Positions 52,109 through 60,432 of a DNA stretch of 64,000 nt are shown piece by piece. Position 1 is the first letter of the stretch, and each line of letters opens with the position of its first letter. Position numbers and translations under genes: made by a program. The notes under the pieces were generated by a model. It was not told where the DNA came from. It ran no database searches and worked only from the letters and a program-made list of their open reading frames with translations. The stretch spans positions 1 to 64,000 of the forward strand of contig JANQEN010000065.1 in assembly GCA_028278335.1 (NCBI GenBank). The letters are read 5' to 3'. Source of the DNA: Chitinivibrionales bacterium (GTDB lineage: Bacteria; Fibrobacterota; Chitinivibrionia; Chitinivibrionales; JANQEN01).

Positions 52109-52573
52109 TTACTTTTTTATTGAATTCTTCTCATCAACCTTAAGCTCAATCTTGAGCGCGCCAAGAGACCAGTTAATGTCATAGATGAAAAGCACAAGAC
52201 CTGCAATAAGGGAGAGAATACATAGGCAGAAGGTTGTACCAATAAGCCACTGAGCAGCCCAATTAAAGAGCGCTGCAAAAAATATCTCCAAAACTAAGGT
52301 CGCTGCAAAAAGCGCGCTTGAGGTTACAATCATAATCTCAATGCGAATAAGCTGCGCCCGCCTCCAAAGAATGCGAATCTGACCCTTTAAAATGCTTTGC
52401 GTTTTCTCATTGGCTGTGGGAAGATCTGTGGCAAGATCACGGGCCCTATCAATGGCACGGCCCAAACGATTCGTCATTGAGAGTAACAGTAATCCAATGC
52501 CGGAAATTAGAATAACCGGACCTATGGCTGTTTGCAAAACAGGAATTAAGGCGGTGAGGGTTACGTTGTCCAT
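52109..52573 (-). CDS. DUF2721 membrane protein
   Basis: 154 aa from ATG 52573, which has AAGGT six bases upstream; an in-frame TTG two codons earlier overlaps the ribosome-binding site. Three hydrophobic segments (about 10-30, 75-100, 110-130), with the conserved cytosolic stretch SMTNRLGRAIDRARDLATDLP and LRRAQLI-type helix ILWRRAQLIRIEIMI, as in DUF2721 proteins. Function unknown. Located about 105 bases upstream of the MMPL gene on the same strand. Confidence 0.8.
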   Translation of the reverse strand: MDNVTLTALIPVLQTAIGPVILISGIGLLLLSMTNRLGRAIDRARDLATDLPTANEKTQSILKGQIRILWRRAQLIRIEIMIVTSSALFAATLVLEIFFAALFNWAAQWLIGTTFCLCILSLIAGLVLFIYDINWSLGALKIELKVDEKNSIKK

Positions 52574-52579
52574 TATCAA

Positions 52580-53275
52580 CCTTATTTGTAATAGATTTGA
52601 GTAGAAAAGTTTAAATTGATAAATAAAATATATCGATCAGAAGGCAATTTGTTTTTAATTACGGCATTAGTGATGTTTTAAATTGATTTTATTTAACAAT
52701 TTATTTATAAAATTCTGGGTGGGGAAGTCTCCCCTGCGCCAGAGCTAAGCTAAATAGTCCTCAACAAAAATTAACATTCTGTTGGTTTGGCCTGCTCGGC
52801 CAACCCACCATAATGCAACTTTTTGTAGCGCCCCATTCAGCTGGATCTCTGGCTACCCCTCTATACATTAATTAAATATTGATCATTCAAGTTACTAACA
52901 TGTCGAATTTTTAAATGCATATATAAAAAACATTCTTCAATAATCATTTTTTATTATGTATAATATTCGTTATTACAGATATTTTTTACATTCTTACGTA
53001 AAAAAACATCAAAAATATCGACGATTCCACGTTTGGCTCTACATATAGCAAAACCATCTCCGGAAAAATGTTTGTGGACGAAGTTCCTAAGTTATGCTTG
53101 GGTTCCGACAAAACTGCATTCGGAAAAATAAAATGGGACCGAATACCGACTGTTCCGATTGGGTCTGGGAGGGTAAATATCGGGTTTTAGTGGTCATATA
53201 TTCACTAAAAGAGGGCAAATATCGATAAAAAGAGTGTTCATATTGGGTTTCGGAAGACTAGAATCGACTTTCTGG
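52580..53275. other. Long noncoding stretch upstream of the repeat cluster
   Basis: About 700 bases without a credible gene. A strong hairpin, TGGTTTGGCC (52783-52792) with GGCCAACCCA (52798-52807), 9 of 10 pairs around TGCTC, lies in a GC-richer island (52720-52860) that looks like a decayed mobile sequence. The rest is AT-rich. Confidence 0.5.
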
Positions 53276-53422
53276 CTAGTATTCTTGGCAAAAAACTTAG
53301 TATTCTTGCCTCTCAGGCTAGTGTTCTTGGTTAAAAGTCTAGTACTCTTTGCTGAAAACCTAGTACTCTTGCCTCATTTATTGTTCTTTTTGGGTGAGAG
53401 TGTGTTCTTCTTGGGTAAATTG
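53276..53422. repeat. Degenerate 21-bp tandem array (7 units)
   Basis: Seven units in exact 21-base register: 53276, 53297, 53318, 53339, 53360, 53381 and 53402. Best consensus CTAGTNTTCTTGSNTAAAAN; the first five are clear and the last two decay. Because 21 is a multiple of three, one frame stays open and would read LVFLxxx heptads, but no ribosome-binding site is present and the frame runs into the REP repeats, so it is treated as noncoding. Confidence 0.75.
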
Positions 53423-53495
53423 GACGAATTCCTGGTTAAAATTGTTGTCCTCTCTGATATTATTAGCATGAAAAGCATATTGGATACCGTACTCA

Positions 53496-53713
53496 ACCAT
53501 GAGGGAGGAATTATTTAAGAATAGGGCAGTATTTATATAATAAGTTATCATACTAAATGAAAAACTATGAAAAAAGTTTATTGCATGCTGTGCCCCGACC
53601 GTGAGGGAGGGATTTATTAAGAATTTGGTAGTATTTATACACTATGGTATTGTACTAAAGGAAAACTATGAAAAAAGTTTATTGTATACTGTGCCCCGAC
53701 CGTGAGGGAGGGA
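53496..53713. repeat. 101-bp direct repeats carrying REP sequences
   Basis: Two full units (53496-53597 and 53598-53698) and the start of a third (53699 on), each beginning AC(C)GTGAGGGAGG. At the junctions stands GTGCCCCGACCGTGAGGGAG: 53590-53612 and 53691-53713; the first unit begins with a partial version. The last REP abuts the stop codon of the transposase gene. Confidence 0.85.
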
Positions 53714-54232
53714 TTATGTATCCTGTCCATATAAAACATATTTACATGCATCATTAATCTCTTTTTCATTCCATAAATATCGGGTACTCCCATGGCGAGA
53801 CCAAGGTGACTTTTTACTTTTCCAAAGGTTATTCTCGCGCATCTTTCTGGTACTCCATGACTTGAATTGATTCATTATCTTTTCTGGTGATTTTTGTGCA
53901 GTTAAAACCACATGAATATGCTCAACTCGCACATTTATAGCATGTAGTTGCCAAGTATTGTAATTGATTATCTCAACCATTGTTGATTGTATTGTTTGTC
54001 GTTGTTTGAGATTGAATCTTACCGGGGGTTGCTTCAAACGACTCATTTCGAATTGTACTCGTGATGAGTCTGGTTCAATCATTGGCGTTCCCGGAATATT
54101 TTGACCATGTCGTTCAATTGATCCACGGATATCACCATGCAACCAGGTTCCATAGGTATGAAAAGTTATAAAATATCCTGCTGGACCAATGGAATTGAAA
54201 GTATGGGAATTATTTGGCTTAGAAGCGTTCAT
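53714..54232 (-). CDS. REP-associated Y1 (HUH) transposase, RAYT
   Basis: 172 aa single-domain transposase of the IS200-like Y1 fold. The N-terminus GYFITFHTYGTWLHGD is typical of RAYTs; the metal-binding HUH motif is VEHIHVVL (about 99-106); the C-terminal helix NDACKYVLYGQD, with RYLW before it, supplies candidate nucleophilic tyrosines. RAYTs nick and join REP DNA in characterised enterobacteria. REP-like sequences flank this gene in inverted orientation (53691-53713 and 54240-54262), and the upstream one provides the purine-rich AGGGAGGGA eight bases before the ATG. Confidence 0.9.
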   Translation of the reverse strand: MNASKPNNSHTFNSIGPAGYFITFHTYGTWLHGDIRGSIERHGQNIPGTPMIEPDSSRVQFEMSRLKQPPVRFNLKQRQTIQSTMVEIINYNTWQLHAINVRVEHIHVVLTAQKSPEKIMNQFKSWSTRKMRENNLWKSKKSPWSRHGSTRYLWNEKEINDACKYVLYGQDT

Positions 54233-54239
54233 AAAAAAA

Positions 54240-54262
54240 TCCCTCCCTCACGGTCGGGGCAC
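54240..54262 (-). repeat. REP sequence upstream of RAYT, doubling as ribosome-binding site
   Basis: On the minus strand this reads GTGCCCCGACCGTGAGGGAG, identical in its core to the copies beyond the other end of the gene but inverted relative to them on the chromosome. Its last purines fall at ribosome-binding distance from ATG 54232. Confidence 0.8.
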
Positions 54263-54339
54263 GGCATATTGTTAAAATGAAAAAAACAAATTGATAGAGG
54301 TCTCAATTCTTGCGATAAATAAAAACTAATTGGTGCTGA

Positions 54340-54458
54340 TCAATTGATCCACGGCCATCACCATGCAACCAGGTTCCATAGGTGTGAAAGGTTATAAAAT
54401 ATCCTGCTGGACCAATGGAATTGAAAGTATGGGAATTATTTGGCTTAGAAGCGTTCAT
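54340..54458 (-). pseudogene. Truncated RAYT fragment
   Basis: From ATG 54458 the frame repeats the first ~40 residues of the transposase (MNASKPNNSHTFNS, YGTWLHGD) with few changes, then leaves the homology at the duplication boundary and stops after about 12 unrelated codons. The HUH and tyrosine motifs are missing, so it cannot be active. It still has the REP-derived ribosome-binding site. Confidence 0.75.
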
Positions 54459-54571
54459 AAAAAAATACCTCCCTCACGGTCGGGGCACGGCATATTGTTA
54501 AAATGAAAAAAACAAATTGATAGAGGTCTCAATTCTTGCGATAATAAATTAAAATTAATTGGTTTTGATCA
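54340..54571. repeat. 226-bp tandem duplication of RAYT 5' end and REP
   Basis: The block 54114-54339 is repeated from 54340 to about 54571 with a few substitutions. It contains the first ~38 codons of the transposase gene, the REP (second copy 54466-54488) and the leader. Both copies begin TCAATTGATCCACGG and end in TTGATCA-like sequence. Confidence 0.85.
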
Positions 54572-54773
54572 AGAAATTCAAGCAATCACAGTAATAATAG
54601 CTAAATAATCCAACCAACACAGCTTATTAGACGGATCAAAAGGTGCGGACAAGTAGAGCCCCATGAAAAAAGAAGTGCAGAGTTTAGAGTGCCTAAAATG
54701 AGCTATAATGTAAAAAAGCTACAAGATATTATCGACATTTGACTTTGGACCTTTGACAATCTTTTAATCTTTT

Positions 54774-54875
54774 GCGTTAGCCAGGTGGAAGGTGGCCGAA
54801 GGCCAGTCCGAGCATAGCGAGGACCGACCGGAGGTAAGCCTGGAACCACGGCGACCCTGCAAAGCAGGGTAACGC
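54774..54875. repeat. 102-bp multi-hairpin repeat bounded by GCGTTA / TAACGC
   Basis: GC-rich island with 6-base inverted ends (54774-54779, 54870-54875) and three inner hairpins: GGCC-GAA-GGCC, GTCC...GGAC around GAGCATAGCGA, and CCCTGC-AAA-GCAGGG. No ORF. It looks like a dispersed intergenic palindromic element; only one copy lies in this window. Confidence 0.6.
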
Positions 54876-55077
54876 CCAAATTTCTTATCTTTTTATTTAA
54901 CATTCAAGAAGGCGTCCAAATTTATAAAATAGCATAATACTATTAACACCCTTTTATACCCATATCATTCCCTATTGACACTACTTTTTTGCGGTGGTAA
55001 AATAATAAAGCTTTTAAAAATAATATAGATAATAAATGCTATAACCCCTCATCTTCACCTGTCAACAGGAGGTCCTC
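54876..55077 (+). promoter_or_regulatory. Promoter and leader of the carboxypeptidase-regulatory-repeat gene
   Basis: TTGACA at 54975-54980 and TAAAAT at 54998-55003, 17 bases apart, then about 60 AT-rich bases to AGGAGGT (55067-55073), four bases before ATG 55078. A near-consensus sigma-70 arrangement. Confidence 0.65.
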
Positions 55078-57768
55078 ATGAACACCGTCAAGCTTGTAAC
55101 CATTATCATGATTCTCTCTCTCTCAGTATCTGCCCAGCAAATTGCTCTGAGTGGCACAGTAAAGCGAGCCGATGCTGTACCAATTGAAAGTTTAACTGTG
55201 GTGTTAGAGAACAATGGCATGCCTCAGGCAGAGACTATGACCGATGAATTGGGCAATTACGCACTTACGGTCAATGCTGGGCAGTATACAGCCTTGCGAG
55301 TGCGGAACCAGGACAAAAAGATCCAAGGAGTGCCAGCAACCATCGAGCATACTGCGCACAGCAATCTCAACTTGACCAATGATACCATTGTGAACATCAC
55401 GATGCCTGCCTATATTCATATCCAGGGAAAACTTCATGATGGCGACAGCACTGCCCTTGCCAATGCCCAGATGCAGATCAAAAAGTGGGAGGGCTCAGAG
55501 ATGACCCCCTGGGACCGAGACATAACAACCGGTGATGGTTCCTACTCTTTGTATATGCGTCCCGGTGGTGTTAAGTTCTGGATTACTCCCCAAGGGGCCG
55601 AGCAGATCACCTTTGTAGATACCATATCCTCAGACACCACTTTTAATATTTATTTGCCCAAGTTAGTTACTCTTTCGGGAACGGTAACCACACCTGCCGG
55701 TGATTCCCTACATCGCATTACAGTTGCTATTGAGAAACCCATGGAGCAGTACGAGGCAACAACTAATGAACAGGGTTTTTATTCTAAGGTGATGAATCCG
55801 GGTATGTATCGTATTCGACTGCGCAATGGCATGAATGGCACAGCCCAAGGGGTGCCAAGCACCTTGGAGGAGACAAAAATCGATACCTTCCATCTTGCCT
55901 CGGATACAACATTGAATCTTTCAACGCTCTTTTATCCATCACTGCGATGCTCTGTTGTCAACACAGCGGGCACGCCGATTCCCAATGTGGGTATCACGGC
56001 AAAACGGTGGCAAGGCTCGGAAATGACCCCCTGGGATCATGATACTACTAATGCCGCAGGGATTTGTCGGCTCTATGTATTTAATAGTAACAACAAGCTC
56101 TGGATCTATCCACCCCAGGACTCCGATTACGTGGAACTCTCCTTTGAGATTGCCGTAACAAAGGATACCACTATTACCATAGTGCTCTCTAAGGGTGCAC
56201 AACTCACAGGAAAAGTGTTTCGCGCTGATAGTACCCCGGTTGCGGGCATTTCAGTTGCCCTTGAAAAGGATATGAACCAATGGATGGAGCAGACCGACGC
56301 CTCCGGCTCCTATCTCTTTAAAATGCAGCAGGGCACCTATCGTTTACGGGTGCGAAACATGAACACGGAAATAGCCGGCATCCCTAAAACCATTGAGCAC
56401 ACAGTGCTTGACACACTGCAGTTAACCCAGCCGGAGACACTCAACATTTACTTACCCTTTTACCCAACCATAAGTGGTGTTGTGCGAGATCCTGCAGGTA
56501 CGGCAGTTGTAGGTGCTCAGCTTGTTGCAAAACGGTGGGATGGTGCAGAACTTCCCCCCTGGGATGATAAAATCTCAAATCCTTCGGGAAACTACTCACT
56601 GACCGTTGGTGGCGGGACCAATAAGATTTGGGTTACCCCACCCAGTGGTAGTAATTTAGGTACCTTTAGTTTTATTGAATCCTTTACCGAAAATATCACC
56701 AAGGACATCTTTATCCCTGATCAAGCCAAGGGGATTACCCGCTTTTTACCATCGGTTATTACCCGCGGTAACAGCGGTGAAGTGATGGTTAATGGTATTA
56801 ATGTTAATTTCACCTCCGGTTCGGTGTCGATTGACCTGGGCGAAAAAATCACCGTGAGTAATATTCGTGTTATCAGCAATATAACGCTCCTTGCCGATGT
56901 GGCGATTGACTCGTTGGCTTCAACCGGTGTGCGGGATGTTAAAGTAACCGTCGGTGCAGAAAAACTTATTGGTCCAAATCTTCTTACCATTACTGCTCAG
57001 GCAAAGGATACTGCTCTTCTGGATGGCAATAACCGCACGACCCGCGAGATTCTTATTAGTGATGGTGCAGGAACAGAACTGCGGGTTCCCAAGGGGACCG
57101 AAGTGGTTTTTCCTGATAGTGTGGCAAAGACCATTGGCTATGAATCGCCTATTCTTCAAGGCGATGATCCGGTGATCAGCGGTGGTGGTCTTTTGGAAGT
57201 GCAGAAAAAACTCTCTCCCTCGGGATTGGTGTTTAAAGATACGGTGTACATGACCGTCCAGTACAAAGATCAGGATGTGAAAGGCATTAATGAAATGACC
57301 CTGGTGCCCTTTTTCTATTTCGATAGCGATACGGGCACTGGGCGCTTGGGCGATTCAATGATTGTTGTCTCCCGTGACACTGCGGCCAATACTATCACCT
57401 TTTCAATCCCCCACTTTTCCTTATTTAGGATGGTTTCGAAAACAGGCAACATTGCCATACGAGTAGATGATAACAGGCATAGAGTGGCGACACATCTATC
57501 CCTGAGGACCTTGGCTCATCAGTACGCGCAGCTCTCCTTTGTGCTCAATGCACAGGATGCAAAGGAACATATCTCGTTGCACATTTTTGACATAAAGGGA
57601 AGAGTAATTAAGACCCTAGTGTCTGGAGTGCTCGGTGCTGGCAAGCATAGCGTACAATGGGATGGAACGGGCAATGCCCAAAGACAATTGGGAAGTGGGT
57701 TCTATGTTTTTGTCTTAACAATCGGCAAGAAAAGAACCCTCTATACACATATGGTGCTTACCCACTAG
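55078..57768 (+). CDS. Secreted protein with three A-B pairs of carboxypeptidase-regulatory-like domains
   Basis: 896 aa; signal peptide MNTVKLVTIIMILSLSVSAQ. Residues about 20-560 are six beta-sandwich repeats of the carboxypeptidase-regulatory type in strict alternation. Type A has LSGTV...IxLE...YxxRVRN...GxPxTIEHT; type B has KRWxGxExxPWD and a closing WIxPP. Residues 560-790 form a different beta-rich region (VRDVKVTVGAEKL, FSIPHFSLFRMV), and the C-terminus SLHIFDIKGRVIKTL...VQWDGTG...GSGFYVFVLT is a FlgD/T9SS-type tail. Probably surface-bound or released. No catalytic site recognised. Its stop overlaps that of the convergent gene by four bases. Confidence 0.88.
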   Translation: MNTVKLVTIIMILSLSVSAQQIALSGTVKRADAVPIESLTVVLENNGMPQAETMTDELGNYALTVNAGQYTALRVRNQDKKIQGVPATIEHTAHSNLNLTNDTIVNITMPAYIHIQGKLHDGDSTALANAQMQIKKWEGSEMTPWDRDITTGDGSYSLYMRPGGVKFWITPQGAEQITFVDTISSDTTFNIYLPKLVTLSGTVTTPAGDSLHRITVAIEKPMEQYEATTNEQGFYSKVMNPGMYRIRLRNGMNGTAQGVPSTLEETKIDTFHLASDTTLNLSTLFYPSLRCSVVNTAGTPIPNVGITAKRWQGSEMTPWDHDTTNAAGICRLYVFNSNNKLWIYPPQDSDYVELSFEIAVTKDTTITIVLSKGAQLTGKVFRADSTPVAGISVALEKDMNQWMEQTDASGSYLFKMQQGTYRLRVRNMNTEIAGIPKTIEHTVLDTLQLTQPETLNIYLPFYPTISGVVRDPAGTAVVGAQLVAKRWDGAELPPWDDKISNPSGNYSLTVGGGTNKIWVTPPSGSNLGTFSFIESFTENITKDIFIPDQAKGITRFLPSVITRGNSGEVMVNGINVNFTSGSVSIDLGEKITVSNIRVISNITLLADVAIDSLASTGVRDVKVTVGAEKLIGPNLLTITAQAKDTALLDGNNRTTREILISDGAGTELRVPKGTEVVFPDSVAKTIGYESPILQGDDPVISGGGLLEVQKKLSPSGLVFKDTVYMTVQYKDQDVKGINEMTLVPFFYFDSDTGTGRLGDSMIVVSRDTAANTITFSIPHFSLFRMVSKTGNIAIRVDDNRHRVATHLSLRTLAHQYAQLSFVLNAQDAKEHISLHIFDIKGRVIKTLVSGVLGAGKHSVQWDGTGNAQRQLGSGFYVFVLTIGKKRTLYTHMVLTH

Positions 57769-58004
57769 TTCGATTCGGAGGAATCTTCTTTAGCAAGATC
57801 CGCAATGATTGCCAAAATCTCTTCACGAAATTCTGCTGGGGCTTCAATATGGCCCCAGCCCTTCTGATTCTGAAAGAGACCGTCTAAGGCTGTATCATGA
57901 TAGGACCGCATCACATGGGGGATGTTCTTTTCCGTAAGAATAGAATCTATGATCTGCGATTGTATCTCATTGTCAAGGGTACAGATTTTCTCAAAGTTCG
58001 TCAT
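57765..58004 (-). CDS. DUF2007-like small protein
   Basis: 79 aa from ATG 58004 (MTNFEK), with GAGGAG five bases upstream; an earlier in-frame start lies inside the previous gene. The pattern IIDSILTEKNIPHVMRSYHDTALDG followed by GWGHIEAP and a C-terminal helix (REEILAIIADL) matches DUF2007/putative signal-transducing proteins, in which IPHVMRSYHD-like strands form a small alpha-beta fold. It overlaps the upstream zinc-ribbon gene by 14 bases. Confidence 0.7.
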   Translation of the reverse strand: MTNFEKICTLDNEIQSQIIDSILTEKNIPHVMRSYHDTALDGLFQNQKGWGHIEAPAEFREEILAIIADLAKEDSSESN

Positions 58005-58359
58005 TATTCTCCTCTTTCTTTGTATAGAGATTCTTTCCACATTTTGGACAGGTTGAGGGGCGCATAAAGGGTTTATAGGACGTGCGGTTGCACTGGGTAC
58101 AATAGAAGGTATAGAGCCTGCTTAAAACAAAAAGAACTCCCAGTAATACCGCCAGTGCTATAAGAACAGGCTTAGGAGTTGCAAGCATGAGTGTAAATTT
58201 AATAATGAGTCCTGCAACGATGATAAAGCTTACAGAATCAATAATGAGCTTATACCGGTTCTCCTTGGCCATACTTCGTAAGGTAAAGAGTATCACTCCT
58301 GTAGCCACGAGCATGAGCACATATACGGTATAGGATTGGGTTTTTAAAAGAGTAAGCAT
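57991..58359 (-). CDS. Membrane protein with C-terminal zinc ribbon
   Basis: 122 aa. Three hydrophobic helices (about 10-28, 38-58, 64-82), then a cytoplasmic zinc ribbon with two pairs: CTQC and CPKC about 17 residues apart, ending in an acidic tail. Function unknown; the pairing with the DUF2007-like gene (14-base overlap) and the PLP dehydratase (five bases upstream) suggests one transcript. Confidence 0.7.
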   Translation of the reverse strand: MLTLLKTQSYTVYVLMLVATGVILFTLRSMAKENRYKLIIDSVSFIIVAGLIIKFTLMLATPKPVLIALAVLLGVLFVLSRLYTFYCTQCNRTSYKPFMRPSTCPKCGKNLYTKKEENNDEL

Positions 58360-58364
58360 GGGGA

Positions 58365-59339
58365 TTAGCTCTCCTGATTAAGTAAGCTCTTTAAGGTTTC
58401 CAAACCAATATTAGCTCCGCAGAGAACAATGGCAACATTTTTCCCTCGAAATCGTTTGTGTGTTTTTCTATAGGATGCCACAGCAACTGCAGCAGCTCCT
58501 TCAATCATACAATGGTGGGTCTCCATGACGAATCGCAGCGAGTCAGCAATCTCCTCTTCGGTGACTGTCACACATTCATCAACAAGAGATTGACAAAGCT
58601 CAAAGGTTACCGATTCGGGCTCCAATCCTCCAGCTGTTCCGTCAGAGAGGGTTGGGAGTGAAGGAATATCAAGAATCGAACCAGCTTTTATTGATTCAAT
58701 CATCACCTTAGAGTTCTCCGGTGAGCAGCCCATAACCTGGATACGAGGATTGATGGATTTACAATAGGCTGCTATGCCGCTTATCAATCCGCCACCGCCA
58801 AGAGAGACAAAGAGCACATCAATCGAAGCCAGTTGATCCATAAGTTCTACACCAATAGTACCTTGGCCTGCAGCAACAAGCAGATCATTGTAGGGAGAGA
58901 TGTAGGTCTGCTTGTTTTCCTGAGCAACACGTCGCGCCTCACCCTCGGCCTCAACACAGTCGTTGCCAAATTTTTCAATTGGTGATCCCAACATGGTGAT
59001 AGTCTTAAGCTTTGCCGGTGATGCTGTGTGCGGGACATAAATGGTTCCTGTGATACTACACACTGAACAGCCATAGGCTACCGCAGCGCCATGGTTGCCT
59101 GTTGAGGCAGCAACAACACCCCTTTTTTTCTCCTCAGGAGAAAGAGCCAATAGTCGATTTAAGGCTCCGCGGACCTTAAAGGAACCCGTATACTGGCTAT
59201 TTTCCATTTTACAATAAACCGAAGCACCTCCCCATTGAGAAAGTGCCAATGATTTATCTAAAAAAGTCTTTCTTATATAGGGACGTATCCTCTGTTCTGC
59301 TTTTTTAATCTCTTCTACAAATTCTGGTTGAGTGCTCAT
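58365..59339 (-). CDS. Threonine/serine dehydratase-type PLP enzyme
   Basis: 324 aa from ATG 59339; a TTG eight codons earlier is possible, and neither has a strong ribosome-binding site. Fold-type II PLP enzyme: the Schiff-base lysine is in YTGSFKVRGALN, the Asn-loop in STGNHGAAVAYG, the phosphate-binding loop is SLGGGGLISGIA, and the late Cys-Gly in VLCGANIG. No C-terminal ACT domain, so catabolic-type threonine ammonia-lyase, serine racemase or hydroxyectoine-pathway EutB-like are all possible. EutB partners are not nearby. It leads a three-gene minus-strand run. Confidence 0.88.
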   Translation of the reverse strand: MSTQPEFVEEIKKAEQRIRPYIRKTFLDKSLALSQWGGASVYCKMENSQYTGSFKVRGALNRLLALSPEEKKRGVVAASTGNHGAAVAYGCSVCSITGTIYVPHTASPAKLKTITMLGSPIEKFGNDCVEAEGEARRVAQENKQTYISPYNDLLVAAGQGTIGVELMDQLASIDVLFVSLGGGGLISGIAAYCKSINPRIQVMGCSPENSKVMIESIKAGSILDIPSLPTLSDGTAGGLEPESVTFELCQSLVDECVTVTEEEIADSLRFVMETHHCMIEGAAAVAVASYRKTHKRFRGKNVAIVLCGANIGLETLKSLLNQES

Positions 59340-59614
59340 GTTTTTTATAGTATACCTTTTCAAAAAAAAAAGATGCCCCTTAAAATAGCTTTATTCCAAT
59401 AGCTGTACCTACTGGAAATCAAAGAATTTCTACAGCTTGCTTTGGCCTATTTCTTTTATAAACAGCATTTGTGTGACATAAAACTACACTTTCTATTATT
59501 ATAAAAAACTAATGGAAAATTTACACACTTCTGCTTTCACTTTGAATGCTTTTTTTTTATATTCTAATTTCACGTATAAAGAAATACTTATCAACTTTAA
59601 CACAGGGATTTGAT

Positions 59615-60418
59615 ATGAAAAAATCGATACTCGGAGCAATCATTGTTTTAGGGCTTTTATCGGTCATGTGCAATAAAAAAGAGGACGGTCTCTTTCTTCT
59701 TCTTGACTATAGCGGAAATGAACAGTGGCTCTACTCCTTTGAATACAAATCCCAGGGACTTTTTACGCAAAAAGATTCAACAACCTCCATGACAACACTC
59801 ATCAACGGGACCCTGACGGGCACGTCAGCAGATGCAGAAAAGCTCAGCCTTAAGGCCGGAGACATTACCATAACCTCGGACATGGTCAAAGATGAAGAGA
59901 AGCAGGCATTAATTGATCAGCTTAATAAAGCAACCTATGACCTCTCTCTAAAATTGGGCTACCCCACGGTCGATACAACAGAAAAGCTCCCTGAAGGAAG
60001 CTTTCATGATTGGGATCTCTATCGCCAATTCGCAAAACTGCTCCCCACACTTCCCCCAAGTAAAGTAAAGCCAGGTTTTAACTGGGAACGTACCGCGACC
60101 CTTCCGGTTCGGACTGATCAGGGTAATCTTCCCTGCGAAGTATATCGCTCCTACACCTTTGACAGTCTCTCTACTAAGCAGGATTTAGCCTATATTAGCT
60201 GGCAAGTTCGTTATGCTGTTGAAAAAGAGGTTATTGACAGTGGCAATATTATGAAACAGATACCGGTAGCCGGTTTCGGTGCAGGATCTGCAGTATTGGA
60301 TGTTAAGAAGAACTTTATTAAAGAGGCAAAGATGAACTTTGAGTCTCCGGTTGCCTCAATCGGTGATATCACCGTCAACTGGTATGAAACAGCTGTTATT
60401 ACGTTGAATTCAAAATAG
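59615..60418 (+). CDS. Probable exported lipoprotein of unknown function
   Basis: 267 aa from ATG 59615 (AGGGAT about seven bases upstream; a longer frame from 59546 adds residues before a perfect signal). N-terminus KKSILGAIIVLGLLSVMC is signal-like, with Cys at the cleavage position, although Met at -1 is unusual for a lipobox. The mature part is a beta-rich sequence (YSFEYKSQGLFTQKD, AYISWQVRYAVEKEV) resembling DUF6263-type proteins. Function unknown. Converges on the PfkB gene 14 bases away. Confidence 0.6.
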   Translation: MKKSILGAIIVLGLLSVMCNKKEDGLFLLLDYSGNEQWLYSFEYKSQGLFTQKDSTTSMTTLINGTLTGTSADAEKLSLKAGDITITSDMVKDEEKQALIDQLNKATYDLSLKLGYPTVDTTEKLPEGSFHDWDLYRQFAKLLPTLPPSKVKPGFNWERTATLPVRTDQGNLPCEVYRSYTFDSLSTKQDLAYISWQVRYAVEKEVIDSGNIMKQIPVAGFGAGSAVLDVKKNFIKEAKMNFESPVASIGDITVNWYETAVITLNSK

Positions 60419-60432
60419 TATTAACAAATCTA

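Noticed and set aside
53234-53518. 94-aa hydrophobic ORF over the 21-bp array
   Set aside because: No ribosome-binding site; the open frame follows from a repeat length divisible by three and it ends in REP DNA. Kept as a finding, not as a gene.
53276-53713. CRISPR array
   Set aside because: Units are contiguous or 101 bases long with no variable spacers and no cas genes.
54774-54875. Integron attC site
   Set aside because: The core bases are GCGTTA...TAACGC, whereas attC runs RYYYAAC...GTTRRRY; no integrase or cassette ORF.
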